DNA of 7,246 nt from Nitrososphaera sp. (GCA_022545875.1 JAKEIF010000209.1:1-7246); one strand, 5' to 3'; positions 1-5,306 are shown, counted from the stretch's first letter. Notes: a model not told the origin generated them from the letters alone. Numbers and translations are program-made.

Positions 1-441
1 AACATCTTGCAAGTCTTTGGATGCAGATGCTGCACTCTCTACAGTTTTTAGCGTCCTTATTTCGATTGGAATTACGTTATCACGAAATGGAGTAACAAAG
101 TGTATGCCTTCATTGAGCGACACAGAAGTATCGACTGCTCCAAAGCTTGTCAGCACACCTCTGTGACCCGCCTCGACTATCTTGATGCTTGCAGATAAGA
201 GAACTACGAGGACGATAATACCTATTATCACAGGTACGCCTATTCTAAACATGTTCCTCGGATTTCTTGGTTCCCTGTAGTCTTCAAGCGGCTCTCCTTC
301 AGGCGTTATCCGATTGGACCGTGACCTCGAAAAAGGAGACCTTCTTGAGTATCTGAACCTGCGGTTATAGATGAAGTAACCGGCAATTCCGATCAAAATT
401 ACAGAAATCGCGATAGCAATAATTGTACCTACTTCAACCAT
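1..441 (-). CDS. SPFH/Band 7 (prohibitin-like) membrane protein, N-terminal part
   Basis: This is the first 147 codons of a gene that runs off the left edge. It starts at the ATG at 441 and reads without a stop to base 1. Residues 4-25 form one hydrophobic segment, followed by a basic, Arg/Ser-rich linker (26-47) and a Pro/Glu-rich stretch. A second strong membrane segment lies at 68-85. Directly after it comes the beginning of an SPFH domain: 'VEAGHRGVLTSFGAVD' (89-104), 'EGIHFVTPF' (111-119) and 'KDLQDV' (142-147). These match the prohibitin pattern 'V..GHRGV...G.V......EG.HF..P......+.R......SS..+DLQ.V'. SPFH proteins form large oligomeric rings on membranes and act as scaffolds or protease regulators; that role is family knowledge, not visible here. 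The long basic N-terminal extension before the second membrane segment is unusual, since many prohibitins have a single short anchor. The family call is confident; the exact subfamily is not. Confidence 0.88.
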   Translation of the reverse strand, partial: MVEVGTIIAIAISVILIGIAGYFIYNRRFRYSRRSPFSRSRSNRITPEGEPLEDYREPRNPRNMFRIGVPVIIGIIVLVVLLSASIKIVEAGHRGVLTSFGAVDTSVSLNEGIHFVTPFRDNVIPIEIRTLKTVESAASASKDLQDV

Positions 442-470
442 TGGTGCGCACCGTCAAGATTGCTGAAAGA

Positions 471-483
471 AACTTCTGAAGTT
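471..483. promoter_or_regulatory. 13-bp palindrome upstream of the SPFH gene
   Basis: AACTTC-T-GAAGTT is a perfect inverted repeat with 6-base arms and a 1-base centre, 30-42 bases upstream of the SPFH start codon. A related imperfect copy, ACTTCTGTGAAG, lies at 521-532, about 50 bases away. The position, within or next to the likely promoter, fits an operator. No binding protein can be named. No convincing TATA box was found here; the best candidates on the minus strand are TTTAGC (about 492-497) and AAATAACG (about 511-518). Confidence 0.35.
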
Positions 484-572
484 GGTTCCACGCTAAATGT
501 GTGCGATTCCGTTATTTGATACTTCTGTGAAGAATGATCTATCATTTTGTTATGCATCGTTGTAGAATTAGA

Positions 573-773
573 TCAGGGTTGCCTGACCCAGCGGTTAAGG
601 TGAACGTCACTTTGCAATTTCGCAGCAGACGCCACCCCGTCAAACTAATGCTTTTCATCATACCCTGCGTCAGATACCTCAATCTGTTACCGAAGGTCGT
701 CGAGGCCAGCTTTGTCCCTGTAATACTTGGGATCAAGTCTAAAGCCTGAAACCTTGTCCTGACGTATGTTAGT
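573..773 (-). pseudogene. Probable decayed protein gene of unknown family
   Basis: Reading the minus strand from 773 gives a protein-like frame, including 'VSGFRLDPKYYRDKAGLDDL', 'QIEVSDAGYDEKH' and 'FDGVASAAKLQSDVHLNRWV'. It is interrupted by TAA at 687-689, TAG at 645-647 and TGA at 573-575. The residue mix (charged helices, D/K/Y/L-rich) looks like a real globular protein rather than random translation, and the two other frames that stay open here give much less natural sequences. After the TGA the same frame stays open to a TAG at 429-431, overlapping the SPFH start, though this tail may be chance. The simplest reading is a gene killed by point mutations. No start codon is visible: the frame begins at a TAG overlapping the end of the 769-1140 gene. 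Three stops in 66 codons is about what random sequence gives, so the call rests on composition alone. Confidence 0.33.
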
Positions 774-1140
774 CTAGCTGCAATTGATTCGCTACGCTCT
801 TGGAAATTTTTTCATGGTCGCATGGTCTTAGAACCTGGATAACCAGAATCCTGTCTCTATTGCCGCTCTTGGCTTTCAATGGGAAAAACATGATATCGGA
901 CTTTTCAAACGACGACACGATGTATCGAAAATAACCGAAAAAGTCTGTATTGGTCTTGGCTATGCTAATCATTACTTCCGACTGGGCAAACATCAGGTTG
1001 AATTTTTCCTGTTTTGGAAGAGGAACCCCGGGTCTTACGTGAATGGCGACTAGGACAAGACTTTCAATGATTCCAGCGCCTATGATATTGTCTTGGATGT
1101 CTACAATTTCCCTGCACAGTGTGTCGTCATCTGCGCTCAT
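769..1140 (-). CDS. Small conserved-type soluble protein, possible DUF6659/roadblock-like fold
   Basis: The gene encodes 123 residues from an ATG, with no signal peptide or membrane segment. Its pattern is an N-terminal helix with 'LCREIVDI' (8-15), a strand-like 'IGAGIIESLVLVAIHVRPGV' (20-39), a helix 'KFNLMFAQSEVMISI' (46-60), 'DFFGYFRYIVSSFE' (66-79), strands 'DIMFFPL' (82-88) and 'RILVIQVLRP' (97-106), then a closing helix. This alternation recalls small thaumarchaeal proteins with a roadblock/profilin-like alpha-beta fold (the DUF6659 type as remembered). Such proteins often act as small sensors or GTPase partners, but that is inference. A TATA box at 1167-1172 places the transcription start within a few bases of the ATG, which supports this start. 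It is a single gene: the upstream membrane protein gene ends 284 bases away. Confidence 0.72.
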   Translation of the reverse strand: MSADDDTLCREIVDIQDNIIGAGIIESLVLVAIHVRPGVPLPKQEKFNLMFAQSEVMISIAKTNTDFFGYFRYIVSSFEKSDIMFFPLKAKSGNRDRILVIQVLRPCDHEKISKSVANQLQLD

Positions 1141-1166
1141 GCCGCGTAATTTAGGGTCGCATTTTG

Positions 1167-1172
1167 TATATA
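1167..1172 (-). promoter_or_regulatory. TATA box for the 769-1140 gene
   Basis: The minus strand reads CATATATACAAAATG here. The TATATA core is centred near 1170, about 29 bases upstream of the ATG at 1140. With the usual archaeal spacing of about 26 bases, transcription would begin near 1144, giving an almost leaderless mRNA. Confidence 0.6.
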
Positions 1173-1339
1173 TGAGACGTGTGGATCTTGGTTCTGCTGC
1201 ATTATCCGAAGATGGCGTACATCTAGCCTGATATCATCCATGGAAGCTTAATAGGAAGAAGGCAGTGGAGGCCGACCCATTCATCGTGGTCGCAGTGACA
1301 TCCCAGCATGTATTAGCGGAACTTTTGAGAGTCTTCCAA

Positions 1340-1364
1340 TGACCTAGATACTGACCTGAGGTCA
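1340..1364. promoter_or_regulatory. Cluster of three TGACCT half-sites
   Basis: TGACCT occurs at 1340-1345 and again at 1352-1357, a 12-base period. The second copy forms a perfect inverted repeat with AGGTCA at 1359-1364, separated by a single G. Direct plus inverted spacing of one hexamer is typical of a dimeric regulator's binding site. It lies about 190 bases upstream of the 1167-1172 TATA box and 60 bases past the membrane protein stop codon, so its target is unclear. Confidence 0.35.
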
Positions 1365-1424
1365 CATCATTCTTTAAGGAGGTACTTCCTGCTATGAGTG
1401 ATCCGATAGCAGCCGGTGAGTCAC

Positions 1425-2885
1425 CTAAGCCGCTACTCCTACGTTTGTTCTTCGCTTGAGATCGTAGCTTTGCACCTCACGCGACACCTCCTCTAGATAC
1501 AGCTTCAGGTCTTCGTCCAGAGTTGGTTGAATCCCTGTTTGCCTTGATAGGATTTCATTTTCTTTCTCTGCGACTTCGATCACGGCTTTTTCAACTTCAT
1601 ACTCGAGCTGGGCTGCCCCCACAGAATTCAATATCTGTGAGCCCGTTAACTTGCTAATAGAACGCCTGATCCTGTTGTCGTGCGCCACAGTTACCGCCGA
1701 AAGATAGAATCCAAAGCTAAACAGGAAAGATGCAAGAACCATTAGCGATCGGCCCGCAACTCCAAACGTCTGCTGCTGTGCCGATGGGGTCAGGCTAAGA
1801 CCAATCATGGTGGCACCCATAGCGGCAATTATCAAATAATCCCACAGTTTGTTATGCACACCTATTGCCCTTGAGACAAAGAGAAATCCAACACCAAACG
1901 ATATGCTTCCGCCTATTACTCCGGCTCTGAAAATAGACTTGAGAAGATAGGGATTCTGAAAGTCCTCCCAGTGCCATATCTGGCCCGTAAATGCTGAATA
2001 CAAGTCAGGTGTGCGACCAACCATAAACAGGACGAGGGGAAGAACAATTAGTGCAAAGAGCATGACTGGCAATTTGCCATTCTTTTGATAGAACTGACGC
2101 AGCAATACGGCTGTGATTGCCCATGTGAAACCAAATGCGACCGTGATGGGAATCCATCCGTTTACATAGTGATATAGCAACCTTATGGATGATGGAACGA
2201 TGTACAGCGTAGTCGTATCGCCCTTTACTACCTTGTACTGTACCTCGCCTTGATACTTTTCATCAGTTCTGTACAAAAAAGTATCCTGTGAAATTGCGCC
2301 AGCTAGAGATTCCTCTTCTACCACTCTTACGAGCATCAGCTTTGCACTTGCGTCGAAAATCATCGCTATTGCGATGGATCCTGCTGCTAGGCCACAAAGC
2401 AGGATCAAGTAGTTTCTCTTGTCCCTTGCCAATACACGGTACCATTGGAAAAACTTGAAGCTCGTCACTCCCATAATGGCCGTAGCCGCGATGGTGCTGA
2501 GCAAGAATGCAGAATATGTCATGTACCTGACGCTGTTATCGTTGTAATAGAATTCGATAAACATCGCTGCGAGAAGCGCTGCCAGTGCTGTTTGAATTAG
2601 CACCGTAGCCTTGAACAAGAAATCCAGAAAGCGAGAATTCCTCCTGAGGTCCTGGCTCACTTTGGCTACATATCTGAGTATGAAATACGAGCCGATACCA
2701 TATGCTACAATTATGTTGGCTGAGAAAATCACCGACCCAGAAAAGTTGTCGTAGGGAAACATCTGTCGCGTTGCCAGCAAGTCGATTACAAGAACAACTA
2801 CTATCGCAATTGAAGAAACCACAGCCGCTTTTCGTGTGGTTGTGTCATGGAGCGCAAATAGTTGGGATACCTTGTACATCATCAC
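1425..2885 (-). CDS. Polytopic membrane protein of unknown function
   Basis: The 486 residues contain about ten hydrophobic segments, near residues 20-38, 50-71, 91-113, 121-146, 159-178, 243-263, 272-289, 320-340, 348-366 and 380-402. A polar loop of about 60 residues (180-240), containing 'VQYKVVKGDTTTLYIVPSSI', separates the fifth and sixth segments and probably folds outside the membrane. A shorter loop with 'GQIWHWEDFQNPY' (301-313) follows the seventh. The last 84 residues are soluble, charged and helical ('YEVEKAVIEVAEKENEILS', 'DEDLKLYLEEVSREVQSYD') and likely cytoplasmic. I do not recognise the family; no transporter or enzyme motif was found, and a membrane sensor is one possibility. 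The start is ambiguous: GTG at 2885, ATG at 2882 and ATG at 2879 follow one another. A TATA-like element near 2905 favours a leaderless mRNA beginning at the ATG at 2879 or 2882. Confidence 0.85.
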   Translation of the reverse strand: MMMYKVSQLFALHDTTTRKAAVVSSIAIVVVLVIDLLATRQMFPYDNFSGSVIFSANIIVAYGIGSYFILRYVAKVSQDLRRNSRFLDFLFKATVLIQTALAALLAAMFIEFYYNDNSVRYMTYSAFLLSTIAATAIMGVTSFKFFQWYRVLARDKRNYLILLCGLAAGSIAIAMIFDASAKLMLVRVVEEESLAGAISQDTFLYRTDEKYQGEVQYKVVKGDTTTLYIVPSSIRLLYHYVNGWIPITVAFGFTWAITAVLLRQFYQKNGKLPVMLFALIVLPLVLFMVGRTPDLYSAFTGQIWHWEDFQNPYLLKSIFRAGVIGGSISFGVGFLFVSRAIGVHNKLWDYLIIAAMGATMIGLSLTPSAQQQTFGVAGRSLMVLASFLFSFGFYLSAVTVAHDNRIRRSISKLTGSQILNSVGAAQLEYEVEKAVIEVAEKENEILSRQTGIQPTLDEDLKLYLEEVSREVQSYDLKRRTNVGVAA

Positions 2886-2899
2886 CTTGCTTTGGCTTG

Positions 2900-2909
2900 C
2901 AAATTTATG
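2900..2909 (-). promoter_or_regulatory. TATA-like element for the membrane protein gene
   Basis: The minus strand reads CCATAAATTTGC. The AT-rich core is centred about 25 bases upstream of the ATG at 2879 and 22 bases upstream of the ATG at 2882. The spacing fits a leaderless transcript and argues against the GTG at 2885 as the used start. Confidence 0.45.
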
Positions 2910-3006
2910 GATTAAGAGACATGAATCTGAATGAGACTAGCGTAGCACTCTTTGATACAAAGACACGTACTGGCTCGTAAGTATCAGGAGATAAGCATTC
3001 ATGCGC

Positions 3007-3183
3007 TCAGAACAAGTCCAGCTCTGTATGGCCAGCATGGATGTACTCTTCTAACTTGAAGCAGTTCTCACACCACGTAGCGCTGGGTTCTTTGCAGTCA
3101 AGACACATTCGCTTTATTGTCACTTTGCCGCCGCATGATCTGCACTGTTTCCTCTGGAATAACTTTGTTAGCCTTAGCTGCAC
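3007..3183 (-). CDS. 58-residue zinc-binding protein, ZZ-type zinc-finger-like
   Basis: This short gene starts at GTG (3183) and ends at TGA (3007-3009). It carries three Cys-x2-Cys pairs and a closing His-x2-His: C14/C17, C27/C30, C38/C41 and H49/H52. Eight ligands suggest two zinc ions. The order and surroundings ('CRSCGGKVTIKRMCLDC', 'WCENCF', 'HAGHTELDLF') resemble the eukaryotic ZZ finger of p62-type proteins, where C..C, C..C, C..C and H..H form a cross-brace and the domain ends with 'H.EHTKL.IF'. ZZ fingers bind protein N termini or histone tails; the function here is unknown. A B-box finger is the main alternative. GTG is the only ATG/GTG/TTG between the upstream stop and the first cysteine pair. 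A TATA-like element about 25 bases upstream supports leaderless expression from it. The gene ends 121 bases before the membrane protein start and has its own promoter, so the two need not be co-transcribed. Confidence 0.72.
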   Translation of the reverse strand: MQLRLTKLFQRKQCRSCGGKVTIKRMCLDCKEPSATWCENCFKLEEYIHAGHTELDLF

Positions 3184-3204
3184 TGCAAAACGTACCGCGT
3201 GTAA

Positions 3205-3210
3205 CTATAA
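3205..3210 (-). promoter_or_regulatory. TATA-like element for the zinc-finger gene
   Basis: The minus strand reads GGTTATAGTT. The TTATAG core is centred 24-25 bases upstream of the GTG at 3183, the spacing expected for transcription starting at the start codon. This helps decide the GTG start. Confidence 0.45.
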
Positions 3211-3211
3211 C

Positions 3212-3476
3212 CTAGAACAATCTATTATGCATTATGGACAAGTTGATACTTATCGCGGCGTAAGTGCTTGGTATTCCGCATACTATTGAAACCTGCACCA
3301 GTCTCCTTGATGCGGAGTATGTCTGCCAAAGTCCCTCGGAGTCTCTGATTTCCTCGAGACTTTTCAGCGCGATGGAGGGAGGAGAACCTTATTCTTAATG
3401 CAACGAGTGAACTTTCTTGGTCTGCGAACGCGATCTCGTTGTTAAGAAAATGCTTCCGTCGAAGACCTGTTTGAAT
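3212..3476 (-). other. Intergenic stretch with two overlapping open frames and no start
   Basis: No gene can be called between 3184 and 3495, but two minus-strand frames are unusually open. One runs 83 codons without a stop (3476 to the TAA at 3225-3227) and includes 'NNEIAFADQESSLVALRIRF'. The other runs 58 codons to the TAG at 3212-3214 and includes 'IALKSLEEIRDSEGLWQTYS' and a hydrophobic 'VSIVCGIPSTYAAISI'. Neither has an ATG or GTG near its beginning. They could be the two halves of one frameshifted relic, or chance. Confidence 0.22.
3275..3316. repeat. Inverted repeat TCCGCAT / ATGCGGA
   Basis: TCCGCAT at 3275-3281 pairs perfectly with ATGCGGA at 3310-3316 across a 28-base loop. A second short pair, CATACT (3279-3284) and AGTATG (3316-3321), overlaps it. 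It lies in the gene-free stretch upstream of the zinc-finger gene. No function is assigned; stems of this length can arise by chance. Confidence 0.25.
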
Positions 3477-3495
3477 TTACAGCAAAATTTTCCAC

Positions 3496-4332
3496 CTACG
3501 GCAGCCACGCGCCGATTATTTCAACTTCTTTTGCACCGCGGGGGATATCCACACTGAATGAAATTTCATCATTCACTACTTGGAAATCTTTGAGGTTCTC
3601 GGGGATTGAATCAATGAAGATTATTGGTTCTACCATATCGTCCGAGATAGACTCAGGCGAGGCGTCGGGGAAAAGCAATCGATTGAGCTCTTTCGGAAAT
3701 GTCAATTCAAGGCTGGCATCTGCCGCAACGTTGTGCAGTTGGATGCGAATTGTGGCAAGTGAAGGATCCGCAATAATTTCTTGAATACCTCCAGAACCTA
3801 AGGAATATCGGATACTATGTAGTTCACTGTCCAACTCAAGCGCGTATATCTTGTCTGCCTTCGATCCTGCTTGAATCACGGCGATGTCTCGCACTACCAC
3901 CTCGCTAAGGACCTGCGGGTTCTCAAGGCCACTCAGAACAAATACTCTGATCTGATAACCATCATTGCATTCGCTGCTGTTCTCATAGCAGCCGCTGTCA
4001 GGAACCCACGAAGTTTCAGTTGTGTAATTTCCAGTTGCGGATAATTTGCCACTTTGCCAGGCTAAGTATTGACTAATGCCGGCTTCATCTCTGATTTCAG
4101 TCAGAACCACAAAATGTTGGTCAGAAATCAGGTTACTTTGGAGGACTAGCCTGACTACAACTTGCCGTCCAATTTCAAGATATGTGATTTCTTGACCACG
4201 TGTGTCAAATAATGTCGGATACATTACTGAAACAGGCCCCAAGACACTCATACCGCCAACAGTCTGATGAGAAAGAACCAGCGGAAGCGTTAGTAATATT
4301 GGCAGGGCGAGTATAGCTAGTCCTTTAACCAA
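3496..4332 (-). CDS. Secreted or membrane-anchored thaumarchaeal-type protein with two beta domains
   Basis: The 278 residues begin with a signal peptide or N-terminal anchor: K3, then a hydrophobic run (4-20) and 'SHQ'. An Ig-like domain covers about 35-150, with 'VVVRLVLQSNLISDQHFVVL' and 'QYLAWQSGKLSATGNY', two cysteines (C115, C122) that could form a disulfide, and glycosylation sequons at N102 and N118. Residues 160-278 resemble the domain that precedes PEFG-type C-terminal anchors in Thaumarchaeota: 'HSIRYSLGSGGIQEIIAD', 'SLELTFPKEL', 'IIFIDSI' and the ending 'AKEVEIIGAWLP'. The protein stops at the proline where 'PEFG' and a membrane anchor would follow, so it may be released or held only by its N terminus. 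Sequence downstream of the stop does not encode a lost anchor. The start is TTG at 4332, the only start in this frame after the upstream stop (a TGA at about 4367). The domain matches are from memory. Confidence 0.75.
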   Translation of the reverse strand: MVKGLAILALPILLTLPLVLSHQTVGGMSVLGPVSVMYPTLFDTRGQEITYLEIGRQVVVRLVLQSNLISDQHFVVLTEIRDEAGISQYLAWQSGKLSATGNYTTETSWVPDSGCYENSSECNDGYQIRVFVLSGLENPQVLSEVVVRDIAVIQAGSKADKIYALELDSELHSIRYSLGSGGIQEIIADPSLATIRIQLHNVAADASLELTFPKELNRLLFPDASPESISDDMVEPIIFIDSIPENLKDFQVVNDEISFSVDIPRGAKEVEIIGAWLP

Positions 4333-4400
4333 GTAACCATAATCAAGGCACCTTGTTTTTCAACTTTTTGAGGGCACTCTCTCCAATGGTGCCGCCCATG

Positions 4401-4406
4401 TTATAA
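4401..4406 (+). promoter_or_regulatory. TATA box for the plus-strand gene at 4431
   Basis: TTATAA is centred 27 bases upstream of the ATG at 4431, ideal archaeal spacing for a leaderless transcript that begins at the start codon. It is among the clearest promoters in the window, although the gene behind it is broken. Confidence 0.6.
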
Positions 4407-4430
4407 CCTGACAAACTTCCCCCACTTAAC

Positions 4431-4643
4431 ATGAGCCTAGAAGAGACAGTGAATGAAAGAGTGTCCTATCTGAAAGAGCGGATCGACCCAAACAACCGGC
4501 CTGTAGAGAACCTGACATTTAAGCTCCAAATCGATGTCCTACACAACGCTGACCGTGAAAGGGTTGCGCTGCTGATACTTCAAAAAAAGCAACTCGAAAA
4601 TGCCATAACCATCAGGGAGTCTGATGCATGTATTGATAAATAA
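4431..4643 (+). CDS. 70-residue ORF, surviving 5' part of a broken gene
   Basis: This is an intact ATG-to-TAA frame directly behind a well-placed TATA box, so a leaderless mRNA for it is likely. The product is charged and helical ('SLEETVNERVSYLKERID', 'LQIDVLHNADRERVALLILQ') with no signal peptide or recognised domain. The same frame stays open and protein-like after the TAA, so this ORF is best read as the 5' piece of the pseudogene spanning 4431-5221. It could still be translated as a short protein. The stop codon lies inside a 7-base inverted repeat (4628-4634 / 4642-4648). Confidence 0.4.
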   Translation: MSLEETVNERVSYLKERIDPNNRPVENLTFKLQIDVLHNADRERVALLILQKKQLENAITIRESDACIDK

Positions 4644-4648
4644 TACAT
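4628..4648. repeat. Inverted repeat around the premature stop of the 4431 gene
   Basis: ATGTATT (4628-4634) and AATACAT (4642-4648) are perfect inverted copies with a 7-base loop that contains part of the TAA. No T-run follows, so it is not an obvious terminator. Confidence 0.35.
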
Positions 4649-5203
4649 CGACTTAACAATCGCGGAACAAATCTTGCGCGGACAAATCGCTGGAACAAAC
4701 ACGAGTTGCTGGTACCGCGCAGACCCGGCAGAGCTATTCCTCGCAATACTGAGTGCAGTCAACCACTCTGGAGACTACCGTGTTATATTGGCTAGGGAGT
4801 CAGAGGGTCTAATCAGGCTGCAAGTATCGATAAAAAGCCAGTGGATAACCTCGTAGAATTCCAAGTATCATATTCTGATTCTGGCAGCAGCCTGAGCATA
4901 GGTATCCTTGACGGATCACCACAAGCCCACATGGAATGTAATCTGCTGATCAGCATGTTTGAAATTTACGGGCCCACGTACAGCCCGCCGATATACATTA
5001 CATTGGGCAGATTTCAACATCTCATTTCATTACATCTCGCAGCATTAACTCCAGAGTAACTCGAGCATACTGTAATAGACGGATCAGAGCATATCCAGCC
5101 GGTTGTAAAGCGCCTAGCCGTTGAATCGGAAAGCCGTGCTCCGCGCTCGATTTTATCCGTCTCGAAATGTGAAAATCTGCCTCAGCGACTCATCTCGACA
5201 TAT

Positions 5204-5240
5204 TCAAGGACTTTGCCGTAGCACGCTAGGTAGTCCTTGA
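5204..5240. repeat. 9-bp perfect hairpin between convergent broken genes
   Basis: TCAAGGACT (5204-5212) pairs exactly with AGTCCTTGA (5232-5240) across a 19-base loop. It sits at the 3' end of the plus-strand pseudogene and about 70 bases beyond the 3' end of the minus-strand one. That is where a bidirectional terminator or RNA-end hairpin would be expected, but no T-tract follows on either strand. Confidence 0.4.
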
Positions 5241-5306
5241 GCTGGGTAAAAACGACCATCCGAAGCACTGCAGCTCTAGCCGGAGCACCCGACGTATGGT
5301 TGCATG

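Larger units (their letters stand above)
1141..1424. other. Intergenic spacer with a possible gene remnant and a tiny ORF
   Basis: Apart from the TATA box and half-site cluster, two weak coding signals were seen on the plus strand. Bases 1232-1342 read as a 36-codon open frame ending 'AVEADPFIVVAVTSQHVLAE...', protein-like but without an ATG and with a TGA immediately upstream; it may be a gene fragment. Bases 1394-1459 encode 21 residues (ATG to TGA) preceded by AAGGAGGT at 1376-1383, a near-perfect Shine-Dalgarno sequence 10 bases before the ATG. This ORF overlaps the 3' end of the membrane protein gene in antisense. Neither is strong enough to be called a gene. Confidence 0.25.
4431..5221 (+). 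pseudogene. Broken gene: two in-frame stops and one frameshift
   Basis: One long protein can be followed in pieces. Piece 1 is 4431-4643. After the TAA the same frame continues with 'DLTIAEQILRGQIAG', 'CWYRADPAELFLAILSAVN' and 'DYRVILARESEGLIRLQVSI' to about 4835. At the A5 run 4832-4836 the sense passes to the -1 frame: adding one A joins 'LQVSIK' to 'KPVDNLVEFQVSYSDSGSS'. That frame runs to TAA 5057-5059 and again stays protein-like beyond it ('LEHTVIDGSEHIQPVVKRL') to TAG 5219-5221. About 263 codons therefore carry only two nonsense codons and one frameshift, far fewer interruptions than a noncoding frame would show. Separate short genes are possible: TTG at 4674 and GTG at 4841 are potential starts, and the 16-base overlap at 4841-4856 could couple them. 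The family is not recognised; the protein would be soluble and about 260 residues long. Confidence 0.55.

Noticed and set aside
585..610. tRNA-like D-arm resemblance (CAGCGGTTAAGG)
   Set aside because: No acceptor stem, anticodon arm or T-arm can be paired around it.
534..749. Open frames on both strands in the gap between the SPFH gene and the next gene (plus 534-749, minus 542-736)
   Set aside because: Their translations are unnatural (Arg/Pro/Val-rich, no domain pattern) and lie over the better-looking interrupted frame described as a pseudogene.
1043..1231. Plus-strand frame over the start of the 769-1140 gene
   Set aside because: Antisense shadow of a real gene and its promoter; no start signal of its own.
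2263..2445. Minus-strand frame inside the membrane protein gene
   Set aside because: Alternate-frame shadow of a long, well-supported coding region.
2702..2980. Plus-strand frame over the 5' end of the membrane protein gene
   Set aside because: Antisense shadow covering that gene's promoter.
3041..3289. Plus-strand frame across the zinc-finger gene
   Set aside because: The opposite strand carries all eight spaced Cys/His ligands and a TATA box; this frame has no comparable pattern.
3590..3784. Plus-strand frame within the secreted protein gene
   Set aside because: Antisense shadow with no promoter or domain.
4580..4762. Minus-strand frame over the plus-strand pseudogene
   Set aside because: Shadow of the plus-strand coding pieces, which have a promoter and continuous sense.
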